Source: JBDTSW01 sp963799815 (GTDB lineage: Bacteria > Actinomycetota > Thermoleophilia > Solirubrobacterales > 70-9). From it: DNA of 64,000 nucleotides. Every line of letters begins with the position of its first letter. The first letter of the stretch is position 1. The DNA lies in the NCBI GenBank assembly GCA_963799815.1, contig CAWCYG010000006.1:62001-126000 (forward strand), read 5' to 3'. Below the pieces are notes generated by a model, which was not told the DNA's origin, searched no databases, and saw only the letters and a list, made by a program, of their open reading frames with translations. This document shows, piece after piece, positions 32,851-40,594 of the stretch. The translations under genes were made by a program, and so were the position numbers.

Positions 32851-33584
32851 ACGGCGACGAAATCGAGTGCCATGTCGAGATCGGCCTCGGCGTCGCTCTG
32901 GAGCTTGAAATCGGATGCCTTGATCGCCGGCACGAAGCGGTCGTAGAACGGCTTCGTCACCCCGATCGCCTTGTGGACACGGTCCCAGCCGGCGCGCAGA
33001 GCGAGCTCGTGGGCGCGGAGCTTGCGAGCGTGAAAGAGGCCGTGGATCTCGACCCGGCCGAAGCGCGGCTCGAGTAGCGCGCGGTATTCGGCGAGGGTGT
33101 ACTCGCGCAGATGCCAGGGGTTGTCGGACTTCTCGGCGTCCGGGGGGGCCAGCGTGAGGCGGTTGGGCGTGGAGACGTAGGCGATCCGGGCGGCGGCGGC
33201 GAAGGTGCGCAGGAGCGCGGCCGGATCCTGGACGTGCTCGATCGTCTGAAGAAGGACGATCGCATCGCACGGACCGGTGAACTCCTCGACGAGGGCCCGC
33301 TCGAAGCGGAGGTTCGGGCGCGAGTAGCGCAGGCGGGCGTGCTCGTGGGCCTCTGGGTTCGCGTCGACTCCCACGACCTCCCTGGCGGTCGTGGCGAGCA
33401 CATCGGAGCCGTAGCCCTCTCCGCACGCGAGGTCGGCGACGGACAGCCCCCCCACCCGGCGCGAGAGCCACTCGTAGACGGTGAGATGGCGCTGAAACCA
33501 GTAGTTCTCCTCCGGCACGTCGGGCAGCGTGCGCTCGCCTGTGAGCTCGAGCGGGGGCACCCCGTTCGGCTGGTCTCGCTGCAT
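32838..33584 (-). CDS. SAM-dependent methyltransferase, Rv3030-like
   Basis: About 248 residues from the ATG at 33584 (MQRDQPNGVPPLELTGERTL); an ATG at 33593 is an alternative. SAM motif I VADLACGEGYGSDVLA, acidic VVGVDANPEA, motif IV AIVLLQTIEHVQD and DNPWHLREYTLAEY. First gene of a three-gene set with GH57 and GT4, the same order as Rv3030-Rv3031-Rv3032 of Mycobacterium, which is tied to methylglucose lipopolysaccharide. It could therefore methylate glucan (inference). Class I methyltransferase identity is firm. Confidence 0.85.
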   Translation of the reverse strand: MQRDQPNGVPPLELTGERTLPDVPEENYWFQRHLTVYEWLSRRVGGLSVADLACGEGYGSDVLATTAREVVGVDANPEAHEHARLRYSRPNLRFERALVEEFTGPCDAIVLLQTIEHVQDPAALLRTFAAAARIAYVSTPNRLTLAPPDAEKSDNPWHLREYTLAEYRALLEPRFGRVEIHGLFHARKLRAHELALRAGWDRVHKAIGVTKPFYDRFVPAIKASDFKLQSDAEADLDMALDFVAVCRT

Positions 33585-33648
33585 GTGGGGCATTGGCGCG
33601 TGAGCGTAGTGGCCGACAGCGGGCGATCCCGCTTTACCATGGCGCCCT

Positions 33649-34551
33649 CTGGCCTCCGCTGAGCACATCAAAGACGTCAACACCCGTTACCACGACGCCG
33701 CCGCGCCCGAGTACGACGCCAAGTGGGGGATCGACTTCGGGGACGTCGGCCAGCAGCAGGTGCTGAGGAAGCTGACGAAGGCGCTTGGCAGCCGCCCGGG
33801 TCACTACGCGGACGCGCTCGAGATCGGGGCCGGCACCGGCTACTTCGGGCTCAACCTGCTGCAGCTCGGCGTCTGCGGGCGGGTGACCGAAACGGACATC
33901 TCTCCCGGGATGCTGCGTTCCCTTGAGGGATCCGCCGAGCTGCTGGGGGTGGATGCCGACACGGTGGAGACGGACGCAGAGAGCCTGCCCTTCGACGGGG
34001 AGAGCTTCGACCTCGTCTTCGGCCACGCCGTACTGCACCACATGCCCGACCTGCCACGGACGCTTAGCGAGTTCAGCAGAGTCTTGAGGCCCGGCGGCAC
34101 CCTCGCCTTCTGCGGCGAGCCGTCCCGCTACGGCGACCGCATCGCCGCGCTGCCGAAGCAACTGGGGCACGTGACCGCGCCGATCTGGCGCCGGGCGCTG
34201 GGCGCTTCGGAGGCGAACGGGGCTCACGCCGACTGCCGGTCGGGCGGGCATGAGCTCGAACCCGAGGTCGACGTACATGCCTTCGACCCGAGCGAGTTGG
34301 AGGAGCTGCTCATCGATGCTGGATTCGAACGCCCCCGCATCCGCGGCGAGGAGCTCCTGGCAAACGCCTGGGGCTGGACCCTCCGCACGCTCGAGGCGAG
34401 CGCCGTCCCCGAGGAGGTGCCATTCGCGTGGCGCGAGTTCGCGTTCCGGTCGTATCTCGCTCTGCAGAGCGTCGATACCGCGGTCCTGGAACCCCGCCTG
34501 CCCCCTGAGCTCTTCTACAACCTGGTCCTGAGCGCGCGCAAGCCGGCATAG
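33649..34551 (+). CDS. Class I SAM-dependent methyltransferase with non-standard start
   Basis: The frame is open from 33610 and has coding character from about 33652 (ASAEHIKDVNTRYHDAAAPE, YDAKWGIDFG), but holds no ATG, GTG or TTG before GTG 33760, which would remove this conserved part. CTG at 33649 lies 8 nt after a TACCAT -10 and is the candidate start. Alternatively one base is extra in the CCC at 33645-33647, which would connect it to ATG 33639. Motif I ALEIGAGTGYFGLNL, post-I TETDISPGML, motif IV LVFGHAVLHHMPD, and VLRPGGTLAFCGEP are clear. About 300 residues; methyl acceptor unknown. Confidence 0.8.
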   Translation: MASAEHIKDVNTRYHDAAAPEYDAKWGIDFGDVGQQQVLRKLTKALGSRPGHYADALEIGAGTGYFGLNLLQLGVCGRVTETDISPGMLRSLEGSAELLGVDADTVETDAESLPFDGESFDLVFGHAVLHHMPDLPRTLSEFSRVLRPGGTLAFCGEPSRYGDRIAALPKQLGHVTAPIWRRALGASEANGAHADCRSGGHELEPEVDVHAFDPSELEELLIDAGFERPRIRGEELLANAWGWTLRTLEASAVPEEVPFAWREFAFRSYLALQSVDTAVLEPRLPPELFYNLVLSARKPA

Positions 34552-34571
34552 AATCGGCGGGCTGCCGGGAT

Positions 34572-34819
34572 CAACAACTGGGCTGGGTAGGGAGGGGGTA
34601 GCCCGGGAACGTGGCGCGTGGGTCCCGCCTAGCGGGACTGCTGCGACAGGTGCCACGCAGCCGCCGAGCGCGTGGCGCGTAGGTCCCGGCAGGCGGGACC
34701 GAGGCGCCAGTTCCGGCAGGTGAGCGTTGCGACCGGTGAGCTCCCCACGCACCGAGGAAACCGAGCCAGTGGCGGCATCTCCACCGCTCGCCGCCTTCCA
34801 TGCCAGTTGTTAGTTGTTG
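34572..34819. repeat. Locus D: composite element with two 37-nt palindromes and inverted ends
   Basis: 248 bp filling the gap between the convergent methyltransferase and dipZ genes. Left end CAACAACTGG (34572-34581). Palindromes lie at 34612-34648 and 34673-34709, the second with perfect arms: TGGCGC, GTCCCG, loop GCAGG, CGGGAC, GCGCCA. Right end CCATGCCAGTTGTTAGTTGTTG in parts at 34798-34819. The two ends are imperfect inverted repeats. Confidence 0.85.
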
Positions 34820-34820
34820 C

Positions 34821-36557
34821 CTAGCCGAACGTGAACGCGTACCCCGTCACGCCCGGGTCCAGCCGCAGCTCGAGCTCGTGCGCGCCTGACTCGGGCAGCT
34901 CGACCAGGCGGTAGAGGCGCTGGTTGGTCACTGCGACGCGACCACCCCGGATGTCCTCGCCCGCCAACTCGGCCGGAACGGGCTCGCCGTCCAACAGAAC
35001 CTCGACGTCACCAGGGCCGTCGTCCGCTCCCAGCACGAGGAACACCCGCCGGGCCTCGAAGCCGAGGCGGATGGAGGCGTCGCTCAGCGCCGTGGCCGAC
35101 TCGGCGTCGACCTCCCAGCGGCCGTCGAGGGCAAAGGCGTTCGTCGGCGGCGCGGCCGCGGGCGCGACGTAGTCGCTGATGCCGGGGCTTGGCGGCGTGG
35201 CGAATCCCTGGGCGCGCTCGAAGCCCAGATAGGTCTCAGGCGTGCCGACGCCGGGATCCGCGGTCTCGGCGTCCTTGGAGCCAACGCCGTCGCCGAGCTC
35301 CTTCTCTCCGGCCTCGGCCAGGAGCGAGCGGATCGCGGCCTCAGTCTCCGCGTAGTTGCCCTCGCCGAAGTGCGTGTAGCGCACATGGCCGTCGGCGTCG
35401 ATCAGGTACTTGGCGGGCCAGTACTGGTTGCCGAACGCATCCCACGTTCCGCGCTCGTTGTCCTGCACGACCGCGTATTCGATCCCGTACTCATCGATCG
35501 CGTCCTCGACGTTGCCGGTCTCCTTCTCGAAGGCGAACTCGGGCGTGTGGACGCCAACGATCTCGAGTCCGTGGTTGCGGTACTCCGAATCCCAGGCCTT
35601 GATGTAGGGGAGGCTGCGAATGCAGTTGATGCATGTGTAGGTCCAGAAGTCGAGCAGCACGACTTGGTTCTTCGTGTCGAGCTCGGCCAGCGAGAGCGGG
35701 TCGCCGCCCGGCGTATTGAGCCAGTTACCGGCGGCGAACTCCGGCGCCAGCCCGAGGTCGGGCAGGTCGACGCCAGCCGCCGCTTCCTCCACGCCGCCCT
35801 CCTCGGCCGCGTGCGGATTGCCCTGGACCAAGGCCAGATCGTCGGACACGGCCTCGCTTCCCTCCAGCTCCGAGGTGGGGTTGACAAGCACGGCCGGGAG
35901 GTCGTCGGCGATCGCGTTTTGGAACTTCAAGTCGAGGTCGGCGGTCATCGCCAGAGCGACGGCGACCATCACGGCCCCCATCGCGATCTGAATCTGCCCG
36001 CGATAGGCGGAAAGTCGATCGGCGAGACGGCGACCTCCCACCATCAGGAGGTAGAGGACCGCCACCGACCCCACGGCGTAGGCCAAGGCCACCGCCAGCT
36101 TTCCGGCGGTGAACTCCTGCGCCGCGGAAACCGTGATCACGCCGGCGAGGATCGGGCCTGCGCACGGTGCATAGACGAGGCCGAGGCTGGCCCCGAGGAG
36201 GATGCCGGAGCCAAACCCGTCACCCGTACCGCGGGCGGGACCCGGCACGAGGCGGGACACCCATGCCTCGAGGCGGGCAGCGAGAGGGGGAATCAACAGC
36301 AGGATCCCGAAGACGCCGAGGGTCACGATCGCGAGCGTGCGCAGGAGGTCGTCGGGCAGCCCGAGGGCGTCGATCACGTAGACGAGCGCGACCGTCGCGA
36401 ACGTGAACGAGGCAGCCAGGCCGATGACGATGCCAAGCGGCCGACGCCGGCCACCGGTGACGCCCGCCGAAAGCACAGCGGGCAGAACGGGCAGCACGCA
36501 GGGAGAGAGGGCGGTGCCTGCCCCTGCCACCAGCGCGAACAGCATCAGCAGGATCAC
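34821..36557 (-). CDS. dipZ: DipZ-type cytochrome c biogenesis/thiol-disulfide protein (CcdA-TlpA-C-terminal domain fusion)
   Basis: 578 residues. A CcdA/DsbD-like membrane domain (1-205) with redox Cys20 (LSPCVLPVLPA) and Cys132 (YAPCAGPIL), an acidic linker, an extracytoplasmic thioredoxin-like domain with Cys309-x-x-Cys312 (WTYTCINCIRS), and a C-terminal beta-rich DipZ domain. It carries electrons across the membrane to thiols outside, for cytochrome c maturation or repair. GTG start. Domain order and length match mycobacterial DipZ. It abuts repeat locus D. Confidence 0.93.
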   Translation of the reverse strand: MILLMLFALVAGAGTALSPCVLPVLPAVLSAGVTGGRRRPLGIVIGLAASFTFATVALVYVIDALGLPDDLLRTLAIVTLGVFGILLLIPPLAARLEAWVSRLVPGPARGTGDGFGSGILLGASLGLVYAPCAGPILAGVITVSAAQEFTAGKLAVALAYAVGSVAVLYLLMVGGRRLADRLSAYRGQIQIAMGAVMVAVALAMTADLDLKFQNAIADDLPAVLVNPTSELEGSEAVSDDLALVQGNPHAAEEGGVEEAAAGVDLPDLGLAPEFAAGNWLNTPGGDPLSLAELDTKNQVVLLDFWTYTCINCIRSLPYIKAWDSEYRNHGLEIVGVHTPEFAFEKETGNVEDAIDEYGIEYAVVQDNERGTWDAFGNQYWPAKYLIDADGHVRYTHFGEGNYAETEAAIRSLLAEAGEKELGDGVGSKDAETADPGVGTPETYLGFERAQGFATPPSPGISDYVAPAAAPPTNAFALDGRWEVDAESATALSDASIRLGFEARRVFLVLGADDGPGDVEVLLDGEPVPAELAGEDIRGGRVAVTNQRLYRLVELPESGAHELELRLDPGVTGYAFTFG

Positions 36558-36598
36558 GCCTACACAGTCTCATCAGGCGCTAAATCGCTACTAAGCCC

Positions 36599-37978
36599 GT
36601 GCGATCGATAGCGTCGGCGCCCGTGGCGCGCAAGCTCGAAGCCGATGTTGTGGTCGTCGGCGCCGGCCTGGCCGGCCTTGCGGCGGCGCGCGAGCTGACC
36701 AGGGCGGGGATCGAGACCGTCGTCCTCGAGGCACGCAATCGCGTCGGGGGCCGGACTCTGAACGCCGACCTCGGCGACGGCAACGTGGTCGAGATCGGCG
36801 GCCAGTGGGTCGGCCCGTCTCAGGACCGCCTGTACGAGCTTGCGAGTGAGCTCGGGATCGAGACCTTCCCCACTTACGTCGAGGGAGAGAACTTGCTGGA
36901 GCTGGACGGCAAGCTCACTCGCTACTCGGGCACGATCCCGCGGGTAAACCCAGTCTCGCTCCTCGAGATCGAGGTGATGAGGCGGCGCATCGACGTGCTC
37001 GCCGGGCGGGTGCCCCTGGACGCGCCGTGGACCGCTCCCGGCGCCGAGAGGCTCGATCGTCTGACGCTCGCCACCTGGCTCGGGCGGATGCTGCACACCG
37101 GACTCGCCCGACGCCTGGTCGAGATCGCCGTCAACACGGTGTGGGGCGCCGCCTCGACCGACATCTCGTTGCTCTACGGCCTCTGGTACATGCGATCCGG
37201 CGGCGGCTTCGACTCGCTGCTCGATACAGAGGGAGGCGCCCAACAGGATCGATTCCATGGCGGCTCGCAGCTGATCTCGCTGCGCATGGCGGAGGAGCTC
37301 GGCAAGCGGGTGGTGCTAGAGGTGCCCGTCTCCAAGGTCGAGCACCGTGACGCTGGCGTGAAGCTCCTCGCGGCTGGCCGTGAGGTCAACGCCCGCCGGG
37401 CGATCGTGGCGATGGCGCCACCTCTGTGTGACCGGATTGAATGGGAGCCGGCCCTGCCGCCGGCACGCACGCAGCTGGGCCAGCGCATGCCGTGGGGCTC
37501 CTACGTCAAGTGCATCGCGATCTACGGCGAGCCGTTCTGGCGCGCCGACGGGCTCTCGGGCGCGGCTGTCTCGGTGGAGGGCCCCGCGACCACCACGTTC
37601 GACAACTCGCCGCCTGAGGGCTCGGCCGGAATCCTCTTGGGTTTCCTGAGCGGCCCCGAGGCGCGCGCTGTGCAGCGGCTGGAGCAGGCGGAGCGACGAG
37701 AGGCGGTGTTGCGTGGGCTCGCGCGCGTCTACGGCCCGCGCGCCGCGAAGCCTGAGCGCTATATCGAGCAGGACTGGGCGCGGGAGCGCTACACCGGAGG
37801 TGGGCCGGTCTGCTTCATGCCGCCAGGCGTGTGGACCGGCTTCGGCCCCGCGATGCGTGCTCCGATCGGGCCGCTGCACTGGGCCGGGACCGAGAGCTCG
37901 GACCATTGGTCCGGCTACATGGATGGGGCAGTGCGCTCCGGCGAACGCGCGGCGCGCGAGGTCCTCGGGACCCTCTAG
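36599..37978 (+). CDS. Flavin monoamine oxidase family protein
   Basis: 459 residues. N-terminal FAD site VVVVGAGLAGLAAARELTRA with EARNRVGGRT, GGQWVGPSQDRLYEL, then the amine-oxidase substrate domain, and the C-terminal FAD segment PLHWAGTESSDHWSGYMDGA. Matches MAO/putrescine-oxidase-like enzymes (primary amine to aldehyde plus H2O2). No signal peptide, so cytoplasmic. GTG start at 36599. The stop overlaps the convergent cyclase gene by 4 nt. The substrate is undetermined. Confidence 0.92.
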   Translation: MRSIASAPVARKLEADVVVVGAGLAGLAAARELTRAGIETVVLEARNRVGGRTLNADLGDGNVVEIGGQWVGPSQDRLYELASELGIETFPTYVEGENLLELDGKLTRYSGTIPRVNPVSLLEIEVMRRRIDVLAGRVPLDAPWTAPGAERLDRLTLATWLGRMLHTGLARRLVEIAVNTVWGAASTDISLLYGLWYMRSGGGFDSLLDTEGGAQQDRFHGGSQLISLRMAEELGKRVVLEVPVSKVEHRDAGVKLLAAGREVNARRAIVAMAPPLCDRIEWEPALPPARTQLGQRMPWGSYVKCIAIYGEPFWRADGLSGAAVSVEGPATTTFDNSPPEGSAGILLGFLSGPEARAVQRLEQAERREAVLRGLARVYGPRAAKPERYIEQDWARERYTGGGPVCFMPPGVWTGFGPAMRAPIGPLHWAGTESSDHWSGYMDGAVRSGERAAREVLGTL

Positions 37979-39096
37979 TCCCGGTGCTCCTCGCCCCTGC
38001 GAAGGCGAAACAGCTTCACGCCGCCTTCAATGCCCTTCAGGCGACGCTCGCCCGCGAACGAGAAGGCGAAGGAGTCGGGGAGCGACTCACGTGTCGTCTC
38101 GTCGACCAGGACGCTCCCGGGGCGGGCCACGGCAGTGATCCGGCTGGCGAGGTTCACCGGCCGGCCGTACCAGTCCCCGCCGCGCGAGATCGCGGACCCG
38201 CTCGCGAGTCCCGCCCGGAGGACCGGGAAGCCCTCGCCCTCGCCCTCCGCCGCGTCGATCAGATCAACGGCCCCGGCAGCGGCGGGCTCGGCCTCGTTGG
38301 AGATCAGCATGGCGGCGTCGCCGATCATCTTCACCAGACGCACGGGCGAGGTCGCCACCTCCCGGGCCAGCGAGGCGAGCCGACCGGTGACCCGGCCGAG
38401 CTCCTCGGGAGGCAGCTCCTCACCGAGGCGCGTGAACCCCACCAGGTCGGCGAAGCAGACCGTGATCTCCTGCGAGTTGGGCAGGCGTCCTGATTCGAGC
38501 TCGGCGCGGCCAACGGCCACATGGCGGAGCGCCTCGGTGATGTGGAGGGTGAGTGCATAGTCCAGGGTCTCGCTCAGCATCGGGCGCAGGGCCTCGGCTC
38601 CCGCGACGTAGCGCCCGGCGGCCTGGAGCTCGGTGTCGCCCGCGCTTAGGAAAGCCTCCCCGATCAGCGAGTTGACCGTGACGGCGACCTGGGAAATCGC
38701 GAGGCCGATCACACGGCCTGCCTCGACCGTCCCGTCCTCGGGCAGGCCGGCGTCGAGAGCAAGCTTGAGACGCTTCGCAGCCTCGAGGTCCCCCTCGCCG
38801 AAGGCCTTCGCGTCGTCGGGCGGAGTCGGAAGCCCCAGCGCGCCACGCTGCCGCTTTAGGAGCTCGACGTCGATCCCCGCCTGCTCCGCCACCTCCGCCG
38901 AGGTGTAGCGCTGGCCAGTGCCGGCCAGCAGGCGTTCGACAGGCACGAGCGCCAGCCGATCCTCCTCGACGGCCGCCCGGAGCTCGTCTGCCGAGACGCC
39001 GTCGGCCTCGAGCTCGCGAAGCAGCTCGAGGCGATCCTCGCGCGCCTTGCCCTCGAGCCCCTCCAGGAGCCCCTCAGCTTCGAAGTCGATGGCCAC
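37975..39096 (-). CDS. Class III adenylate cyclase with N-terminal regulatory domain (Rv1264-like)
   Basis: 373 residues, soluble. Residues about 1-200 are helical and resemble the Ad_cyc_reg autoinhibitory domain of mycobacterial Rv1264; 205-373 is the catalytic domain. Metal ligands Asp217 (VCFADLVGFT) and Asp260 (KMIGDAAM), Lys256 and Asp308 (adenine-type recognition), transition-state Asn315 and Arg319 (VNLASRI) are all present, so an active homodimeric cAMP synthase is expected. GTG start at 39096, 6 nt after GAAAAT, a -10 at leaderless distance. Confidence 0.9.
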   Translation of the reverse strand: MAIDFEAEGLLEGLEGKAREDRLELLRELEADGVSADELRAAVEEDRLALVPVERLLAGTGQRYTSAEVAEQAGIDVELLKRQRGALGLPTPPDDAKAFGEGDLEAAKRLKLALDAGLPEDGTVEAGRVIGLAISQVAVTVNSLIGEAFLSAGDTELQAAGRYVAGAEALRPMLSETLDYALTLHITEALRHVAVGRAELESGRLPNSQEITVCFADLVGFTRLGEELPPEELGRVTGRLASLAREVATSPVRLVKMIGDAAMLISNEAEPAAAGAVDLIDAAEGEGEGFPVLRAGLASGSAISRGGDWYGRPVNLASRITAVARPGSVLVDETTRESLPDSFAFSFAGERRLKGIEGGVKLFRLRRGEEHRD

Positions 39097-39145
39097 CCGG
39101 GCATTTTCGCCTCAACGGCGAGCGCATGCGGCGTACAATCGACGC
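39097..39145. promoter_or_regulatory. Divergent promoter region, both genes apparently leaderless
   Basis: Plus strand: consensus-like TACAAT at 39134-39139, with the ATG at 39146 beginning at the expected transcription start. Minus strand: GAAAAT at 39108-39103, 6 nt before the GTG of the cyclase gene. Confidence 0.6.
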
Positions 39146-39781
39146 ATGGCGGGCTCAGCCGGAGTGGAGCTGCCGATCTTCGAGCTACCGGCGGTGATCC
39201 TGCCGGGCGAGTTGATGCCGCTCCACATCTTCGAGGAGCGCTACAAGCGCATGATCGGGGACTGCCTGGAGTCCGAAGAGCCGTTCGGAATCGTCTTCCG
39301 CGACGACGAGGGCGGCGCGCGGCGGATCGGCTGCATGGCGCGCGTCACGGAGGTGATCGAGCGCTTCGACGACGGTCGGCTCAACGTGATCGTCACCGGC
39401 GAGCTGCCGTTCCGCGTGCTCGACCGTTTCGAGGCGAAGGACTATCCGACTGGGGAGGTCGAGCCCATCGACCCGGCTCCCGAGAGCGCTGAGAGCGATG
39501 AGAGCGCCGCCGGCGTCACTCGGGAGGCGTTCGCGGAGCTGGTCGAGCGGGTCTCGGGCGAACCGCCGGACGGCGAGGAGCTCGCTGACGACGACGCTTA
39601 CGCGATCGCGGCAAGGGTCGAGCTTCCTGCCGAGACCAAGCAGCGCCTGCTCGAGCTCCGATCAGAGCCCGAACGCATGCGGATCCTCGGCAGTGCCCTA
39701 AAAGCCCTCGTCGACGCCGTCGACCGGTCTCAGGAGATCGCTGACCGCGCCCGCATGAACGGCAAGGTCATCGTCGGGTAG
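39146..39781 (+). CDS. Lon substrate-binding (LON_substr_bdg, PUA-like) domain protein
   Basis: 211 residues from the ATG at 39146. The LON N-terminal domain pattern is clear: PIFELPAVILPGELMPLHIFEERYKRMIGDCL (in two parts), FGIVFRDDE, IGCMARVTEVIERFDDGRLNVIVTG and FRVLD. No ATPase or protease domain follows; free-standing LON-domain proteins are widespread, with unproven function. The longer frame upstream is rejected because a TACAAT -10 sits exactly at leaderless distance. An acidic stretch (ESAESDESA) follows the first subdomain. Confidence 0.9.
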   Translation: MAGSAGVELPIFELPAVILPGELMPLHIFEERYKRMIGDCLESEEPFGIVFRDDEGGARRIGCMARVTEVIERFDDGRLNVIVTGELPFRVLDRFEAKDYPTGEVEPIDPAPESAESDESAAGVTREAFAELVERVSGEPPDGEELADDDAYAIAARVELPAETKQRLLELRSEPERMRILGSALKALVDAVDRSQEIADRARMNGKVIVG

Positions 39782-39812
39782 AGCCGCCCCGCGCTGTGAC
39801 TGCGGCCCGCGG

Positions 39813-40577
39813 ATGAGCAGGGGCGAGCTTGTGGCCCTGGAGGCGACGGCTCAGGCAGTCGCGGACGACTGGAAGATCGAGCTCCGAAAGCCGTTCGAGC
39901 TCTCGCGGCACTCCTTCGTGGCCGCCGCCGGCGCGGGCGCGGTCTTGAAGGTGACGGCGTCCAACGACCACGAGTCCGACCAGGAGCCAGAGGCGCTCCA
40001 GCTGTGGGGAGGGGACGGATGCCCGCGCCTGCTGCGCCACGACCCGGGCCGCCGCGCGATTCTGATCGAGCGGGCGCTTCCGGGCGATGACATCTCGAGC
40101 CTGTCTGCAGCGGACGCCACCGCAATCGCAGTCCACCTGGGGCTGCGGCTCTGGCGCCCGGCGGGAGCGCCGTTTCGATGGATCGGCGACTTCGTGCCCG
40201 ACTGGCTCGAAGAGGCCGACCCGCAGGCCGGCCCAAGGCGAGAGCTGGTCGCCCTCGCTCGTGAGCTCTACGGATCGCTGAGCGTCGAGCGGGGCACCCT
40301 CATCCATGGAGACCTGCACCACCACAACATCCTGCGTGCCCGGGAGGGCCACGTTGCGATCGATCCGAAGCCGATGCTGGGGGAGCCCGAGTTCGATGTG
40401 CCCTCTTTCCTCTGGAACCCCATCGCCTACCGCATTACGGTCGACGAAACCGAGCGGCGGATCTCCGCCTTCGCCGCAGCTGGCCTACGCGAGGAACGGA
40501 TCCGGGCGTGGGCCGTCATCCGCGGGGCTTACCTCGCGAGTGATGAGGACCTGGGCGTGTTGCGGCGGCTCGTGTGA
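39813..40577 (+). CDS. Aminoglycoside/streptomycin phosphotransferase-like kinase
   Basis: 254 residues, APH/choline-kinase fold. Catalytic loop IHGDLHHHNIL (Asp near 167) and the metal Asp in VAIDPKPMLGEPEFDVPSF (near 183), followed by ISAFAAAGLREERIRAWAV. The PKPMLGEPEFD form is typical of APH(6)/streptomycin-6-kinase-like enzymes. An N-terminal kinase lobe is present but short. Such chromosomal homologs often act on other substrates, so resistance should not be assumed. It follows the LON-domain gene after 31 nt on the same strand. Confidence 0.85.
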   Translation: MSRGELVALEATAQAVADDWKIELRKPFELSRHSFVAAAGAGAVLKVTASNDHESDQEPEALQLWGGDGCPRLLRHDPGRRAILIERALPGDDISSLSAADATAIAVHLGLRLWRPAGAPFRWIGDFVPDWLEEADPQAGPRRELVALARELYGSLSVERGTLIHGDLHHHNILRAREGHVAIDPKPMLGEPEFDVPSFLWNPIAYRITVDETERRISAFAAAGLREERIRAWAVIRGAYLASDEDLGVLRRLV

Positions 40578-40594
40578 GCGCGTGAAGACGCTGC

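Noticed and set aside
32851..33471. N-terminal extension of the GH57 gene
   Set aside because: It is an alternate frame of the methyltransferase gene, Arg/Pro-rich and without GH57 features.
39813..40577. Aminoglycoside resistance gene as a mobile resistance cargo
   Set aside because: Base composition matches neighbours, no mobile element is adjacent, and the family has many non-resistance members.
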